Positions 33,793-42,907 of a stretch of DNA of 64,000 nt are shown piece by piece. Every line of letters starts with the position of its first letter. Positions within the stretch are counted from its first letter, which is position 1. The notes under the pieces were generated by a model. That model was not told the origin of the DNA. It was given only the letters and a program-made list of their open reading frames with translations, and searched no databases. Position numbers and translations under genes: made by a program. Source of the DNA: Flavobacteriales bacterium (GTDB taxonomy: Bacteria > Bacteroidota > Bacteroidia > Flavobacteriales_F > PHOS-HE28). The DNA is taken from contig JABWBQ010000009.1 in assembly GCA_013360395.1 (NCBI GenBank), positions 20,405 to 84,404 on the forward strand, given 5' to 3'.

Positions 33793-34863
33793 ATGGGCGG
33801 CTTGAGCGGAGCGCGGGTGCTGGTGGCCCCCCTGGACTGGGGCCTGGGCCATGCCGCCCGCTGCGTTCCGGTGATCCGGCGGCTGTGCGCCCGCGGTGCC
33901 GTGCCCGTGCTCGCCGCCGACCACGGGCCGCTGGCCCTGTTGCGCGGGGAATTCCCCGGGCTCGAGCAGGTGCGACTGCCGGGGATCACCGTACGGTACG
34001 CCGTCGGCCGGAGCCAGCTGTGGAGCCTGGCCATGCAGTTCCCGGCGATGCTGCGCAGCGTGGCCACCGAGCGCACCACCTTGGAACGGATCGCTCCGGG
34101 CCTGCGGCTGGATGCCGTCGTCAGCGACCAGCGCTTCGGGGTGCGCAGCGACCGGCTGCCCTCGGTGCTCCTCACGCACCAGCTCTTCCCGCCGGCCCCG
34201 CTGGCCCGCCTGCCGTTGCAACGGCTCAACCTGCGGCACGTGGCCCGGTTCGACCGCTGCTGGGTGCTGGACGAACCGGTAGCTCCCGGCCTTGCGGGGG
34301 AGCTCTCACACGGTCCGCGCGTGCCGGCGAACGTGCGGTACATCGGTCCGGTGAGCCGCCTGACGGAACCGGCGGGGACTGCGGCCAGGGCCCATCGCAT
34401 CGTGGCCGTCATCAGCGGGCCCGAACCGCAACGCACCCTGCTGGAGGACATCCTGTTGGATCAGCTGGCCACACTCCCCGGCGAACACCTGCTGGTGCAG
34501 GGCCTGCCCCACCGGCCCGACCGTCGTCGCGTGGGCCACGTGGACGTGGTGGGCCACCTGCCGGGCCGCGCCCTGCGGGAGGCCTTGCTGGGCGCCTCGC
34601 TCATCGTTTCACGCAGCGGCTACACCACCCTGATGGACCTCGCGGCCCTGGGCCTGGGCGCCTTGATCATCCCCACACCGGGCCAGCCGGAACAGGAGTA
34701 CCTGGGCCGCCTGCATGCACGCACCGGCCGTTTCGTGGTCCAGGACCAGCACAGCGTGGACCTTGCCCGCGTGCTCGCCGCGCCGCCCGCACGGTACCCG
34801 GCATCGTACGACCCGGCGCTGCTGGATGCGGCGCTCGACGAGCTCGACGGGATGCTGCGATGA
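33793..34863 (+). CDS. MurG-like (GT28-type) glycosyltransferase
   Basis: 356 residues of the GT-B fold. The N-terminal VLVAPLDWGLGHAARCVPV is the acceptor-side loop found in MurG-like enzymes, and the C-terminal ASLIVSRSGYTTLMDLAALG followed by PTPGQPEQEYLGR is the nucleotide-sugar site with its E-Q pair. No signal peptide; expected in the cytoplasm or on the inner membrane face. Acceptor unknown. ATG 33793 follows a CACCTTCG word by 5 nt. It overlaps nothing and is followed by a nuclease gene. Confidence 0.88.
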   Translation: MGGLSGARVLVAPLDWGLGHAARCVPVIRRLCARGAVPVLAADHGPLALLRGEFPGLEQVRLPGITVRYAVGRSQLWSLAMQFPAMLRSVATERTTLERIAPGLRLDAVVSDQRFGVRSDRLPSVLLTHQLFPPAPLARLPLQRLNLRHVARFDRCWVLDEPVAPGLAGELSHGPRVPANVRYIGPVSRLTEPAGTAARAHRIVAVISGPEPQRTLLEDILLDQLATLPGEHLLVQGLPHRPDRRRVGHVDVVGHLPGRALREALLGASLIVSRSGYTTLMDLAALGLGALIIPTPGQPEQEYLGRLHARTGRFVVQDQHSVDLARVLAAPPARYPASYDPALLDAALDELDGMLR

Positions 34864-34875
34864 GCCACGACCCGC

Positions 34876-34883
34876 TACTTTCG
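34876..34883 (+). promoter_or_regulatory. -7 box for the nuclease gene
   Basis: TACTTTCG on the plus strand, 5 nt before ATG 34889. Confidence 0.6.
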
Positions 34884-34888
34884 TCGGG

Positions 34889-36127
34889 ATGAACGCACGC
34901 ACCCCGCTCCTGGCCCTGCTGATGATCGCGGGTCCCGGCCTCCGCGGCCAGGACGCCCTGGAGCAACGTCTGCACGACCTGCAGGCGCGCGACAAGCAAC
35001 TGCGGGAGGCCCGCGAAGCCCTGGCGTGGCCGATGGATTCGTTGAAGCTGGCGATCATCCGGCGCGACCTGCGTGCCCAAGGCCTGCCTGCGCTCGCCGA
35101 TGGCGAGGAGGTCGTGGAGCACCCCGGCCACATGCTGGTGTACAGCGAGCGCCACGAACAGGCCCGGTGGACCGCCCACATCGCCACACCCGACGTGGTG
35201 ACGGGCAACCTGGCCCGCATCGACACCTTCCTGATGGACCCCAAGGTGCGCAGCGGCACCAGCACCGTGGAGGACTACTGGAACAGCGGCTTCGACCGCG
35301 GCCATCTGGTGCCCAGTGCCGACATGCGGTGGAACAAGCAGGCGTTGACGGCCACGTACCTGTACAGCAACGTGAGCCCGCAGCGCCCCGAGTTCAACCG
35401 GGGGAGCTGGGGCGATCTGGAGGACTGGGTGCGGCGCACTGTTCGCTACGGTGGCGAGCGTGTCTTCGTGATCACCGGCCCGGTGCTGCGCGAAGACCTG
35501 CCGGTGATGAACAACCCCGGCCATCGCAACCGGGTGAGCATCCCCGAACTGTACTTCAAGGTGCTGGCCGACCTGGACGGGCCGGAGCGCAAGATGATCG
35601 GCTTCGTGATGCGCAACGGGGTGAACGAGTACCCCGTGATCAGCTATGCGGTCCCCGTGGACAGCGTGGAGCGGCTCACCGGGCTGGACCTCTTCCCGGC
35701 ACTGGACGACACCCTGGAGGCAAGGCTGCAGGCGCAACGCGATCCGCAGGCCTGGTACCATCCCGGCGACCCGTACAAGGGCGAGGTGGAACCCCTGCCC
35801 GCACCGCTGCCCAAGGGCATGTTCAACACGGTGCAGGCACGCCACCACATCGGGCACCACATCACCGTGTGCGGCACCGTGGTCAGCACGCGCCGCACCG
35901 CCAAGGCCAATGCGGTGTACCTGAACTTCGACCGGCTGCACCCCGCGCAGGATTTCTATTGCACGGTGTGGGACAGCAACGGGCCCAACTTCCACTACGA
36001 CCCGGAGCAGGCCCTGCTGCGCCAGCGGGTGTGCGTCACCGGCAAGGTGACCCTGTACGACGACATCCCGCGCATCAGCGTGAACAACGAGAACGCGATC
36101 GTGCGCTGGGAGGACGCTGTGCGCTGA
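34889..36127 (+). CDS. Exported DNA/RNA non-specific endonuclease (DRGH family)
   Basis: 412 residues. A signal peptide (PLLALLMIAGPGLRGQ) precedes a short coiled stretch and the beta-beta-alpha-metal nuclease domain (about 85-275) with the catalytic DRGHLVPSADM and the metal-binding asparagine in LYSNVSPQRPEFNRGSWG. The C-terminal about 100 residues (ITVCGTVVSTRRTAKANAVY, LNFDRLHPAQDFYCTVWDSN) look like an OB-type nucleic-acid-binding domain. It should degrade extracellular or periplasmic nucleic acid. Confidence 0.92.
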   Translation: MNARTPLLALLMIAGPGLRGQDALEQRLHDLQARDKQLREAREALAWPMDSLKLAIIRRDLRAQGLPALADGEEVVEHPGHMLVYSERHEQARWTAHIATPDVVTGNLARIDTFLMDPKVRSGTSTVEDYWNSGFDRGHLVPSADMRWNKQALTATYLYSNVSPQRPEFNRGSWGDLEDWVRRTVRYGGERVFVITGPVLREDLPVMNNPGHRNRVSIPELYFKVLADLDGPERKMIGFVMRNGVNEYPVISYAVPVDSVERLTGLDLFPALDDTLEARLQAQRDPQAWYHPGDPYKGEVEPLPAPLPKGMFNTVQARHHIGHHITVCGTVVSTRRTAKANAVYLNFDRLHPAQDFYCTVWDSNGPNFHYDPEQALLRQRVCVTGKVTLYDDIPRISVNNENAIVRWEDAVR

Positions 36128-36180
36128 GGGCCGGTGGGCGGCGCCCGGCCCGTCGCGGTATGGCCCAGGGACCGCCGGCC

Positions 36181-36188
36181 TACCTTCG
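36181..36188 (+). promoter_or_regulatory. -7 box for the FG-GAP lipoprotein
   Basis: TACCTTCG on the plus strand, 13 nt before ATG 36202. Just upstream (36128-36151) a GGGCCGG/CCGGCCC hairpin may end the nuclease transcript. Confidence 0.5.
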
Positions 36189-36201
36189 CCGGGACCCGCC
36201 C

Positions 36202-39200
36202 ATGCACACACTTCGCTCCGCCCCTCTTCCGCAGCCGCTGTTCCATACGCCCGCACCCTGGGCCCTGGCCGGGCTCCTGTTCCTGGCCGCCTGCGGGCCG
36301 TCGGACACGCCCAGCACCGGCACAGCACCGCGTCCTGCGGGCCCGCTGTTCCTTTCCCTGGCCCCGGACAGCACCGGCATCACCTTCGCCAACACGCTGG
36401 AGGAATCGCCGTCCATGAACTACTTCACCTACATCTACGCCTACAACGGTGGTGGTGTGGGGGCGGGCGACATCAACGGGGACGGCCTGATCGACCTGTT
36501 CTTCTCCGGCAACCAGCAGCGCGACCGGCTCTACCTCAACCTGGGGGGCATGCGCTTCGAGGACATCACCGAGAAGGCGCTCGGACCCGACCCCGGCGGA
36601 TGGCGCACCGGCGTGGCCATGGCCGATGTGAACGGGGACGGTCACCTTGACATCTACGTGTGCCGCAGCGGCCTCACCACCGACACCGCCCTGACGCGCA
36701 ACCTGCTGTACCTGAACAACGGCGACCTCACCTTCCGCGAGGCGGCACATGCCCTGGGCGTGGCGGACACGAGCCACAGCACCCAGGCCACCTTCCTGGA
36801 CGTGGAGGGCGACGGCGACCTGGACCTGTACGTGATCAACCACCCCATGGACCGGATCTCCGGCGTGAGCGTCTCGCAGGTGCGGGCGGCCATCGCCGCG
36901 GGCACCGCCCCCAGCAACAGGCTCTTCGTGCAGGACAACGGGCGCTTCCGGGAGGCCACCCGCGCACACGGGCTCATGGACTTCAGCTACAGCCTGGGCG
37001 TGAACGCCGTGCACCTCGACGGGGACGACCGCATCGACCTGTACGTGGCCAACGACTTCGACGTGTCCGACGCGATGTACACCAACCACGACGGGCAATT
37101 CACCGAGGTGATCAAGGAGCGCACGCGGCACGTGAGCAACTTCGGGATGGGCTGCGACGTGGCCGACCTCAACAACGACGCCCTGCCGGACATCGTGGTG
37201 CTGGACATGGTGGCCGACGACCATGTGCGCAGCAAGACCAACATGGGCAGCATGTCGGCCCAGGCCTTCTGGTCCATCGTGGCCGTCGGCCAGCACTACC
37301 AGTACATGGTGAACACCCTGCAGCTCAACAACGGCAACGGCACCTTCAGCGAGATCGCCCAGCTGGCCGGCATCGCCCGCACGGACTGGAGCTGGGCCCC
37401 CCTGCTGGCCGACCTGGACAACGATGGCTGGAAGGACCTGCTGGTGACCAACGGCTACAAGCACGACATCCGCAACAACGACTACCAGCAGCAGGTGTAC
37501 CGTGGCCTGAGGAACGGTGCGGACTTCTACCGCGCGCTGGACCTGGTGCCCAGCACCCGCATCCGCAACTACCTCTTCCACAACCAGGGTGCGGACAGCA
37601 CGGGGCGCGCCCGGCTCACCTTCGCCGACAGCTCCCAGGCCTGGGGCTTCACCGAACCGCTCAACAGCAACGGCGCGGTGTATGCCGACCTGGACAACGA
37701 CGGCGACCTGGACCTGGCGATCAACAACATCGATGCGCCCGCCTCGGTGTACGCCAACCGGGCGCGCGACCTGCATCCGGAACGGCATTACCTGCGGCTG
37801 GCGCTCAAGCACGCCGGGCACGATGCGCTCGGTGCACGCGTCACCCTGCGCCATCACGGAACGGTGCAATACCAGGAGCTCAGCCCCGTGCGCGGCTACC
37901 AGAGCTCGGTGGAGCCCGTGCTGCACTTCGGCCTCGGCCCGGCTTCCGGCATCGACAGCCTGGAGGTGCGCTGGCCCGATGGTCGCATCACCCTTTTGCG
38001 CAACGTGCAGGTGGACCGGATGCTCACCCTGGACAGCAAGGATGCCGCGGCGCCAACGATGGGCACAACGACAGCCCGCCCCCTGCTGGCCGAGGACCCC
38101 GCGCGCATTCCGGACGCCGCCACGCACCGCGACCCCGCCTACGACGACTTCCGCCTGGAGGTGCTGCTGCCGCACAAGATGAGCGAGCTGGGCCCCATGC
38201 TCGCCGTGGCCGATGTGAACGACGATGGGCGGGACGACCTGTGGATGGGTGGTGGCCGGGGCCAGGCACCCATGCTGATGATACAGACCGAGGCCGGCAC
38301 GCTGAAGGTGGCCGAAGGGGCGCACCCCCTCACCGGCAAAGGCCAGGAACTGCTGGGTGCCCGCTTCATCGACGGCGATGGCGACGGCGACCAGGACCTG
38401 CTGGTGCTCGCGGGCTCCAACGAGGACGACCTGCGCAGCGACGCCTTCCGCCACCACTACCTGCGCAACGACGGCACCGGCCGCTTCACCCGGGTGGACG
38501 ATGCCCTGCCGCCGATGATGACCAGCGGCCAGCGCGCGGACGCGGCCGACATCGATGGCGACGGGGACCTGGACCTGTTCGTGGGCGGACGGCAGACCCC
38601 GGCCCACTACCCCTTCGCGCCCCGCTCCTACCTGCTGCTCAACGACGGCACCGGCCACTTCACCGATGCCACCGAGGAGCGGGCCAGGGACCTCATGGGC
38701 CCGGGCCTGGTGAGCGACATGCGTTTCGCCGACCTCGACGGGGACCGCGACCCCGACCTGGTGCTCGTGGGCGAGTGGATGCCGGTGATGGTGCTGCTGA
38801 ACGACGGCGGCCGCTTCACCGATGCCACGCGGGCCGCCGGGCTCGAAGGCACCTCCGGATGGTGGAACAGCCTGTGCGCGGCCGACCTGGACGGTGACGG
38901 CGACGTGGACCTCGCGGCCGGCAACCTCGGCTGGAACAGCAAGTTCAAGGCGGACGCGGCGCATCCGCTCCACGTGTACTGGGCCGACATGGACGACAAC
39001 GGCCGTTCGGACATCGTGCTCGCCAAGGAGAAGGCCGGCCACCAGGTGCCCGTGCGCGGCCGCGAATGCAGCAGCCAGCAGTGCCCGGTGATCCTCCAAC
39101 GTTTCCCCACCTACGATGCGTTCGCCAATGCCGACCTGCAGGCCATCTACACCCCGGGGAAGCTGGACAAGGCCCTGCACCGCTCGGCCTCCTGGATGCG

Positions 39201-39591
39201 GAGCGCGGTGTTCCTCAACGACGGTGCGGGGCGCTTCACCGCCCGGGCCCTGCCCGTGGAGGCCCAGCTGGGTCCGGTGAACGGCATCGCGGCGTTGGAC
39301 GTGAACGCCGACGGCCACATGGACCTGGTGACCGCGGGCAACAACTGGGGTGCCGAGGTGGAGACCGTGCGCTACGATGCCGGGCGCGGCTGCGTGCTGC
39401 TGGGCGACGGCCGGGGTGGCTTCACCCCGCTGACGCCCGCGGCTTCGGGCTTCTTCGCCTGGGGCAATGCCCGGGACCTGGCCGTGCTGCGCATGGGCCC
39501 GCGTCGCACCCCGGTGGTCGTGGTGGCCGAGCACGGCGGTCGTCCGCAGGCCTTCGTCGTGGGCGGCCTCAGCGCGACTTCCGCAAGGTGA
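36202..39591 (+). CDS. Large FG-GAP/VCBS lipoprotein with ASPIC/UnbV domain
   Basis: 1129 residues. A lipoprotein signal (LAGLLFLAACG) is followed by many Ca2+-binding FG-GAP/VCBS units of the DxNxDGxxDL type (GDINGDGLIDLFFSG, ADVNGDGHLDIYVC, ADLDNDGWKDLLVTNG, ADLDNDGDLDLAINN). At about residues 535-610 an ASPIC/UnbV module (LGARVTLRHHG, GYQSSVEPVLHFGLG, VRWPDGRITLL) interrupts, and a second set of repeats runs to the end. Such proteins are surface-exposed in Bacteroidota; the ligand is unknown. Its last 23 nt overlap the convergent kinase gene. Confidence 0.93.
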   Translation: MHTLRSAPLPQPLFHTPAPWALAGLLFLAACGPSDTPSTGTAPRPAGPLFLSLAPDSTGITFANTLEESPSMNYFTYIYAYNGGGVGAGDINGDGLIDLFFSGNQQRDRLYLNLGGMRFEDITEKALGPDPGGWRTGVAMADVNGDGHLDIYVCRSGLTTDTALTRNLLYLNNGDLTFREAAHALGVADTSHSTQATFLDVEGDGDLDLYVINHPMDRISGVSVSQVRAAIAAGTAPSNRLFVQDNGRFREATRAHGLMDFSYSLGVNAVHLDGDDRIDLYVANDFDVSDAMYTNHDGQFTEVIKERTRHVSNFGMGCDVADLNNDALPDIVVLDMVADDHVRSKTNMGSMSAQAFWSIVAVGQHYQYMVNTLQLNNGNGTFSEIAQLAGIARTDWSWAPLLADLDNDGWKDLLVTNGYKHDIRNNDYQQQVYRGLRNGADFYRALDLVPSTRIRNYLFHNQGADSTGRARLTFADSSQAWGFTEPLNSNGAVYADLDNDGDLDLAINNIDAPASVYANRARDLHPERHYLRLALKHAGHDALGARVTLRHHGTVQYQELSPVRGYQSSVEPVLHFGLGPASGIDSLEVRWPDGRITLLRNVQVDRMLTLDSKDAAAPTMGTTTARPLLAEDPARIPDAATHRDPAYDDFRLEVLLPHKMSELGPMLAVADVNDDGRDDLWMGGGRGQAPMLMIQTEAGTLKVAEGAHPLTGKGQELLGARFIDGDGDGDQDLLVLAGSNEDDLRSDAFRHHYLRNDGTGRFTRVDDALPPMMTSGQRADAADIDGDGDLDLFVGGRQTPAHYPFAPRSYLLLNDGTGHFTDATEERARDLMGPGLVSDMRFADLDGDRDPDLVLVGEWMPVMVLLNDGGRFTDATRAAGLEGTSGWWNSLCAADLDGDGDVDLAAGNLGWNSKFKADAAHPLHVYWADMDDNGRSDIVLAKEKAGHQVPVRGRECSSQQCPVILQRFPTYDAFANADLQAIYTPGKLDKALHRSASWMRSAVFLNDGAGRFTARALPVEAQLGPVNGIAALDVNADGHMDLVTAGNNWGAEVETVRYDAGRGCVLLGDGRGGFTPLTPAASGFFAWGNARDLAVLRMGPRRTPVVVVAEHGGRPQAFVVGGLSATSAR

Positions 39592-40612
39592 ACGCGAAGG
39601 TGCTGCCGCGACCTTCGGTGCTCCGCACGGTGATGGTCTGTCCGTGCGCCTCCACGATGTGCTTCACGATCGCGAGCCCGAGCCCGCTGCCCCCCTCGTT
39701 GCGCGCTCGGCTGGTGCCCACCCGGTAGAAGCGCTCGAACAGGCGCGGAAGATGCTCCTCCCCGATGCCGATGCCGTCGTCGCTCACTTCCACCAGCACA
39801 TGCTCCCCCATGTCCTCCACGCTCACCGTGCAGTGCCCGTCGCGGCGTCCGTAGCTCACCGCGTTCACGAAGAGGTTCACGAACACCTGCACCAGGCGGT
39901 CGCGGTCGCCGTGGACGACCAGTCCTTCCGGCACCCGGTCCACCAGCGCGATGCCTTTGTCGCGGGCCGCCAGCTCCACCTCGCGCGCAGCCTCTTCCAC
40001 CAGGCCGCGCAGGGCATGGGGCTGTTCGCGCAGGTCCATCACACCGCTCTCCAGCCGGGTGATCAGGTCCAGGTCCTCCACGATCTTGATCAGGCGGTCC
40101 ACGCCATGACCGGCGCGGGTGAGGAAATCGCGGTTGACCTTGGGGTCCTCCAGGCCGCCGTCCAGCAAGGTGAGGATGTAGCCCTGGATGTTGAAGATGG
40201 GCGTCTTGAGCTCGTGCGCCAGGTTGCCGATGAACTCGCGGCGGAACCGTTCCCGCTCCCGCAGCTCGGTGATCTCACTACGGCGCGCACGCGCCCACTC
40301 GGCCACCTCCCCCTCCACACGGCCCAGCGCATCGTCGGTCCGGGCGGGCACGACCACCGGGTCCGCCGCACCACGCAGCCCCTGCACCACCTTCAGGATG
40401 CCGCGGATCCGGTCCTGCACCAGGCGCAGCAGCACGAAGCGCAGCACCAGGAAGGCGGCCGCCCCCGAGGTCGCACCGACGAGCGCCGCCTTCCCCGCAT
40501 GGGAAAGGCCGCGAACATCCATCGCCAGCATGCAGACCAGGAAGGCCGCCGCACCGATCGCCAGGGCTGCCGGTGCAACAAGCCGCTGCGGGTCGAGCGC
40601 GGGCCGGGACAT
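39569..40612 (-). CDS. Sensor histidine kinase
   Basis: 347 residues. Two N-terminal membrane helices (about 12-30 and 43-65) with almost no periplasmic loop, then HisKA with H133 in NLAHELKTPIF and a HATPase domain with VNLFVNAVSYG, DDGIGIGEE, FYRVGTSRARNEGGSGLGLA. It senses inside or within the membrane. No response regulator is adjacent, so it is an orphan here; PhoR-like kinases in Bacteroidota look similar. The -7 box ends 5 nt before ATG 40612. Confidence 0.94.
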   Translation of the reverse strand: MSRPALDPQRLVAPAALAIGAAAFLVCMLAMDVRGLSHAGKAALVGATSGAAAFLVLRFVLLRLVQDRIRGILKVVQGLRGAADPVVVPARTDDALGRVEGEVAEWARARRSEITELRERERFRREFIGNLAHELKTPIFNIQGYILTLLDGGLEDPKVNRDFLTRAGHGVDRLIKIVEDLDLITRLESGVMDLREQPHALRGLVEEAAREVELAARDKGIALVDRVPEGLVVHGDRDRLVQVFVNLFVNAVSYGRRDGHCTVSVEDMGEHVLVEVSDDGIGIGEEHLPRLFERFYRVGTSRARNEGGSGLGLAIVKHIVEAHGQTITVRSTEGRGSTFAFTLRKSR

Positions 40613-40617
40613 GGCCG

Positions 40618-40625
40618 CGAAGATA
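40618..40625 (-). promoter_or_regulatory. -7 box for the histidine kinase gene
   Basis: TATCTTCG on the minus strand, 5 nt before ATG 40612. Confidence 0.6.
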
Positions 40626-40659
40626 CCGGGGCCTCGCGCGGGGCCGGGTGTGCCGCCGC

Positions 40660-41160
40660 TCAGGGGGGCAGCACGACGGGGCCCGTGTTCACCGTGTTGC
40701 TCTCGTGCAGGGCCCGGTCCACCAGCCGCACCGTGTAGCGCACCGTGTCGTACGGCGTGTTCGGCACCGTGGGCCACGGGGTGAGGGCCACGGCCAGCTC
40801 GCCTTCCAGCGTCTTGTCCTGCCCGGTGGGCGCGATCACGGGGATGCGGTAGTACAGCGGCAGCAGCAGCGTCGGTCGCACCCATGCGCCGTTCTGCCGC
40901 TCCTCGTATTCGACGAACAGGTTGTAGAACCACGGGGCCACATCGAACGGCGGAAGTGTGTCGCCCTGCCCGAGCCCGATGTCCCCGTCACCATCGGTGA
41001 AGGTGATCACCAGCGAGGCCGAATCGCCGTGCGTGGTGAACGACTTGAACGCGATGTGCGGCTCCACGGGGAACTCCTCGGAACGCTGGCAGCCCGCAGC
41101 GAGCAGGAGCACCGCAAGCGCTCCGGCTACCTTTGTCGGCAAGGTCGCGAACCTGTGCAT
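40660..41160 (-). CDS. Lipoprotein of unknown function
   Basis: 166 residues with a lipobox (VAGALAVLLLAAGCQ, Cys23). The mature part has VITFTDGDGDIGLGQGDT, a pattern I associate with small Bacteroidota lipoproteins, then strands typical of an immunoglobulin-like sandwich (YTVRLVDRALHESNTVNT). ATG 41160 is preferred over an upstream codon because it gives the signal sequence and lies 5 nt from a -7 box TAGTTTTG. Function unknown. Confidence 0.8.
   Translation of the reverse strand: MHRFATLPTKVAGALAVLLLAAGCQRSEEFPVEPHIAFKSFTTHGDSASLVITFTDGDGDIGLGQGDTLPPFDVAPWFYNLFVEYEERQNGAWVRPTLLLPLYYRIPVIAPTGQDKTLEGELAVALTPWPTVPNTPYDTVRYTVRLVDRALHESNTVNTGPVVLPP
41128..41135 (+). promoter_or_regulatory. -7 box for the LuxE-like gene
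   Basis: TACCTTTG on the plus strand, 59 nt before ATG 41195. It lies within the divergent lipoprotein coding start, so the two divergent promoters overlap. Confidence 0.5.
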
Positions 41161-41165
41161 CGCTC

Positions 41166-41173
41166 CAAAACTA
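41166..41173 (-). promoter_or_regulatory. -7 box for the lipoprotein gene
   Basis: TAGTTTTG on the minus strand, a full match to TAnnTTTG, 5 nt before ATG 41160. Confidence 0.65.
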
Positions 41174-41194
41174 CGGCACCCGGCGCCGGCGGCC

Positions 41195-42193
41195 ATGGTC
41201 GATGAAGCCTGGTCCACGTGGATGGACCGGCCCTTCGCCGTGGATGGCCCCGAGGCCTTCAACGCGCTGGCGCTCGATCTATTTCGTCTGCACGCCGCGC
41301 GCAACCCGGTGTACCGTGCCTTCCTGGAGGGTCTCCGCGTGGTGCCCGACCGGGTGGCCACGGTGGAGGCCATCCCGTTCCTGCCCATCCAGACCTTCCG
41401 CGACCACCGGGTGTTGCTGGAGGGGCTCGCGCCGGCGTTGACCTTCGCCAGCAGCGGCACCACGGCCACCGTCACCGCACGCCACCATGTGCCCTGGCCC
41501 GCGCTCTACGAACGATCGTTCCTGACCGCCTTCCGGCGCTTCCTGGGCGATCCGCGGGCGTGGCGCATCATCGGGCTGCTGCCGGCGTACATGGACCGGC
41601 CGGACAGCTCGCTGGTCCACATGGCCCATCGCCTGGTGGCGTTGTCCGGCGATCCGTGGGGCGGCCTCTTCAGGGACCGGTACGACCAGGTGGCCGAGCT
41701 GCTGCGGCGATCGGAGGCGGAAGGTCGGAAGACCCTGCTCCTGGGTGTGCCCTTCGCCCTGCTGGACCTGGCCGAGCAGCACCCCATGCCGCTGCGGCAC
41801 GTGCACATCGTGGAGACCGGCGGCATGAAGGGGCGACGGCCCGAACTGGTGCGCGAGGACCTGCACGCGCGGTTGCGGAGCGCTTTCGGCGTGGCGCGCG
41901 TGGGCGGCGAGTACGGCATGACCGAGCTGATGAGCCAGGCCTGGAGCGATGGTGCGGGCCGCTACCACTGTCCGCCCTGGATGGCCGTGCGCATCCGCGA
42001 GGTGAATGATCCGCGCAGCACCCAGGCCCACGGCCGCACCGGGGGCATCGACATCATCGATCTGTGCAACGTCGCCAGCTGTCCGTTCATCGGCACCCAG
42101 GACCTGGGGCGCACCCATGCGGACGGCGGCTTCGAGGTGCTGGGCCGCTTCGACCACAGCGATGTGCGCGGCTGCAACCTGCTGTTCGCCTGA
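41195..42193 (+). CDS. LuxE/PaaK-like acyltransferase (acyl-protein synthetase family)
   Basis: 332 residues. An adenylation-type fold: FASSGTTATVTARHHVPWP is the ATP-binding Ser-Ser-Gly-Thr-Thr loop, VETGGMKGRRPEL and GEYGMTELMSQAW follow as in LuxE, and LGRFDHSDVRGCNLLF closes the protein with a C-terminal cysteine. LuxE activates fatty acids and passes them through a cysteine; an acyl-activating role is likely but the substrate is open. It ends 3 nt before the convergent nfu stop. Confidence 0.85.
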   Translation: MVDEAWSTWMDRPFAVDGPEAFNALALDLFRLHAARNPVYRAFLEGLRVVPDRVATVEAIPFLPIQTFRDHRVLLEGLAPALTFASSGTTATVTARHHVPWPALYERSFLTAFRRFLGDPRAWRIIGLLPAYMDRPDSSLVHMAHRLVALSGDPWGGLFRDRYDQVAELLRRSEAEGRKTLLLGVPFALLDLAEQHPMPLRHVHIVETGGMKGRRPELVREDLHARLRSAFGVARVGGEYGMTELMSQAWSDGAGRYHCPPWMAVRIREVNDPRSTQAHGRTGGIDIIDLCNVASCPFIGTQDLGRTHADGGFEVLGRFDHSDVRGCNLLFA

Positions 42194-42196
42194 AGG

Positions 42197-42811
42197 TCAA
42201 AGCTCCTCGGCCACCACCTCGCGCACGCCGGGCACCATCTGCCGCAGCAGGTTCTCCACGCCGCCCTTGAGGGTCACCATGCTGCTCGGGCATCCGCTGC
42301 ACGAGCCGCGCAGCGTCACGGTGACCACCCCGTCGCGGAAGGAGCGGAAGGCGATATGGCCCCCATCACCCTCCACGGCCGGGCGCACATATTCATCCAG
42401 CACGGCGATGATGCGCTCCTCCTCCGCACCCGCGGGCTCCGCATGACCCATGCTCCGGTCGTTGGCCACGGCCAGCTCCAGCGCGGGCACATCCGCATAC
42501 AGCACACGGCCGTCGGTGCGCAGATGCTCCTGGATGAACTCGCGCAGCTCCAGGTGCACCATGTCCCAGCTCACGATGTCGTTCTTGGTGACGGTGACGA
42601 AGTTGCCGCCGATGAGCACCCCGGTGGTCATGGGCAGGTTGAAGACCTTCTCGGCCAACGGCGACACCCCCTGGGCCTGCTCGGGCGAGAGGAACTCCAG
42701 CACCTGGCCTTCGGGCAGCAGGGGCACGCTGCTCACAAAGCGCATGGTGGCCGGGTTGGGGGTCATCTCGGCGTACACCGATGCGGGCGGACGGTTCGCG
42801 GGCTGTGCCAT
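42197..42811 (-). CDS. Nfu-type Fe-S cluster scaffold protein
   Basis: 204 residues: an N-terminal Nfu domain (MTPNPATMRFVSSV, FNLPMTTGVLIGGNFVTVTK) and a C-terminal NifU domain with the cluster motif in RGSCSGCPSSMVTLKGGVE. It transfers 4Fe-4S clusters to target enzymes. ATG 42811 is chosen because a TACCTTTG box ends 4 nt upstream; a longer open frame would start at 42880 within that promoter. It is the second NifU-domain gene in the window. Confidence 0.94.
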   Translation of the reverse strand: MAQPANRPPASVYAEMTPNPATMRFVSSVPLLPEGQVLEFLSPEQAQGVSPLAEKVFNLPMTTGVLIGGNFVTVTKNDIVSWDMVHLELREFIQEHLRTDGRVLYADVPALELAVANDRSMGHAEPAGAEEERIIAVLDEYVRPAVEGDGGHIAFRSFRDGVVTVTLRGSCSGCPSSMVTLKGGVENLLRQMVPGVREVVAEEL

Positions 42812-42815
42812 GGGG

Positions 42816-42823
42816 CAAAGGTA
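42816..42823 (-). promoter_or_regulatory. -7 box for nfu
   Basis: TACCTTTG on the minus strand, 4 nt before ATG 42811. Confidence 0.65.
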
Positions 42824-42893
42824 GCGGGCCCGCCAGGCGGTTGGGATCACAAGAAGACCCGCGGACAGGGCGTGCCGCACGGGGCCCGGCCGC

Positions 42894-42901
42894 TACCTTT
42901 G
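42894..42901 (+). promoter_or_regulatory. -7 box for the metal-handling genes
   Basis: TACCTTTG on the plus strand, 6 nt before ATG 42908. It probably starts transcription of the Cys-rich protein, TonB receptor and HMA-domain genes. Confidence 0.65.
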
Positions 42902-42907
42902 CACACG

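Noticed and set aside
35995..39534. A 1179-codon open frame antisense to the FG-GAP lipoprotein
   Set aside because: The plus-strand frame has a signal peptide and clear Ca2+-binding repeats; the antisense product is low-complexity Val/His-rich and mirrors them.
42812..42880. Longer N-terminus of Nfu starting at 42880
   Set aside because: It would contain the TACCTTTG promoter box, and the family starts near MAQPANRPPASVYAEMTPNP.
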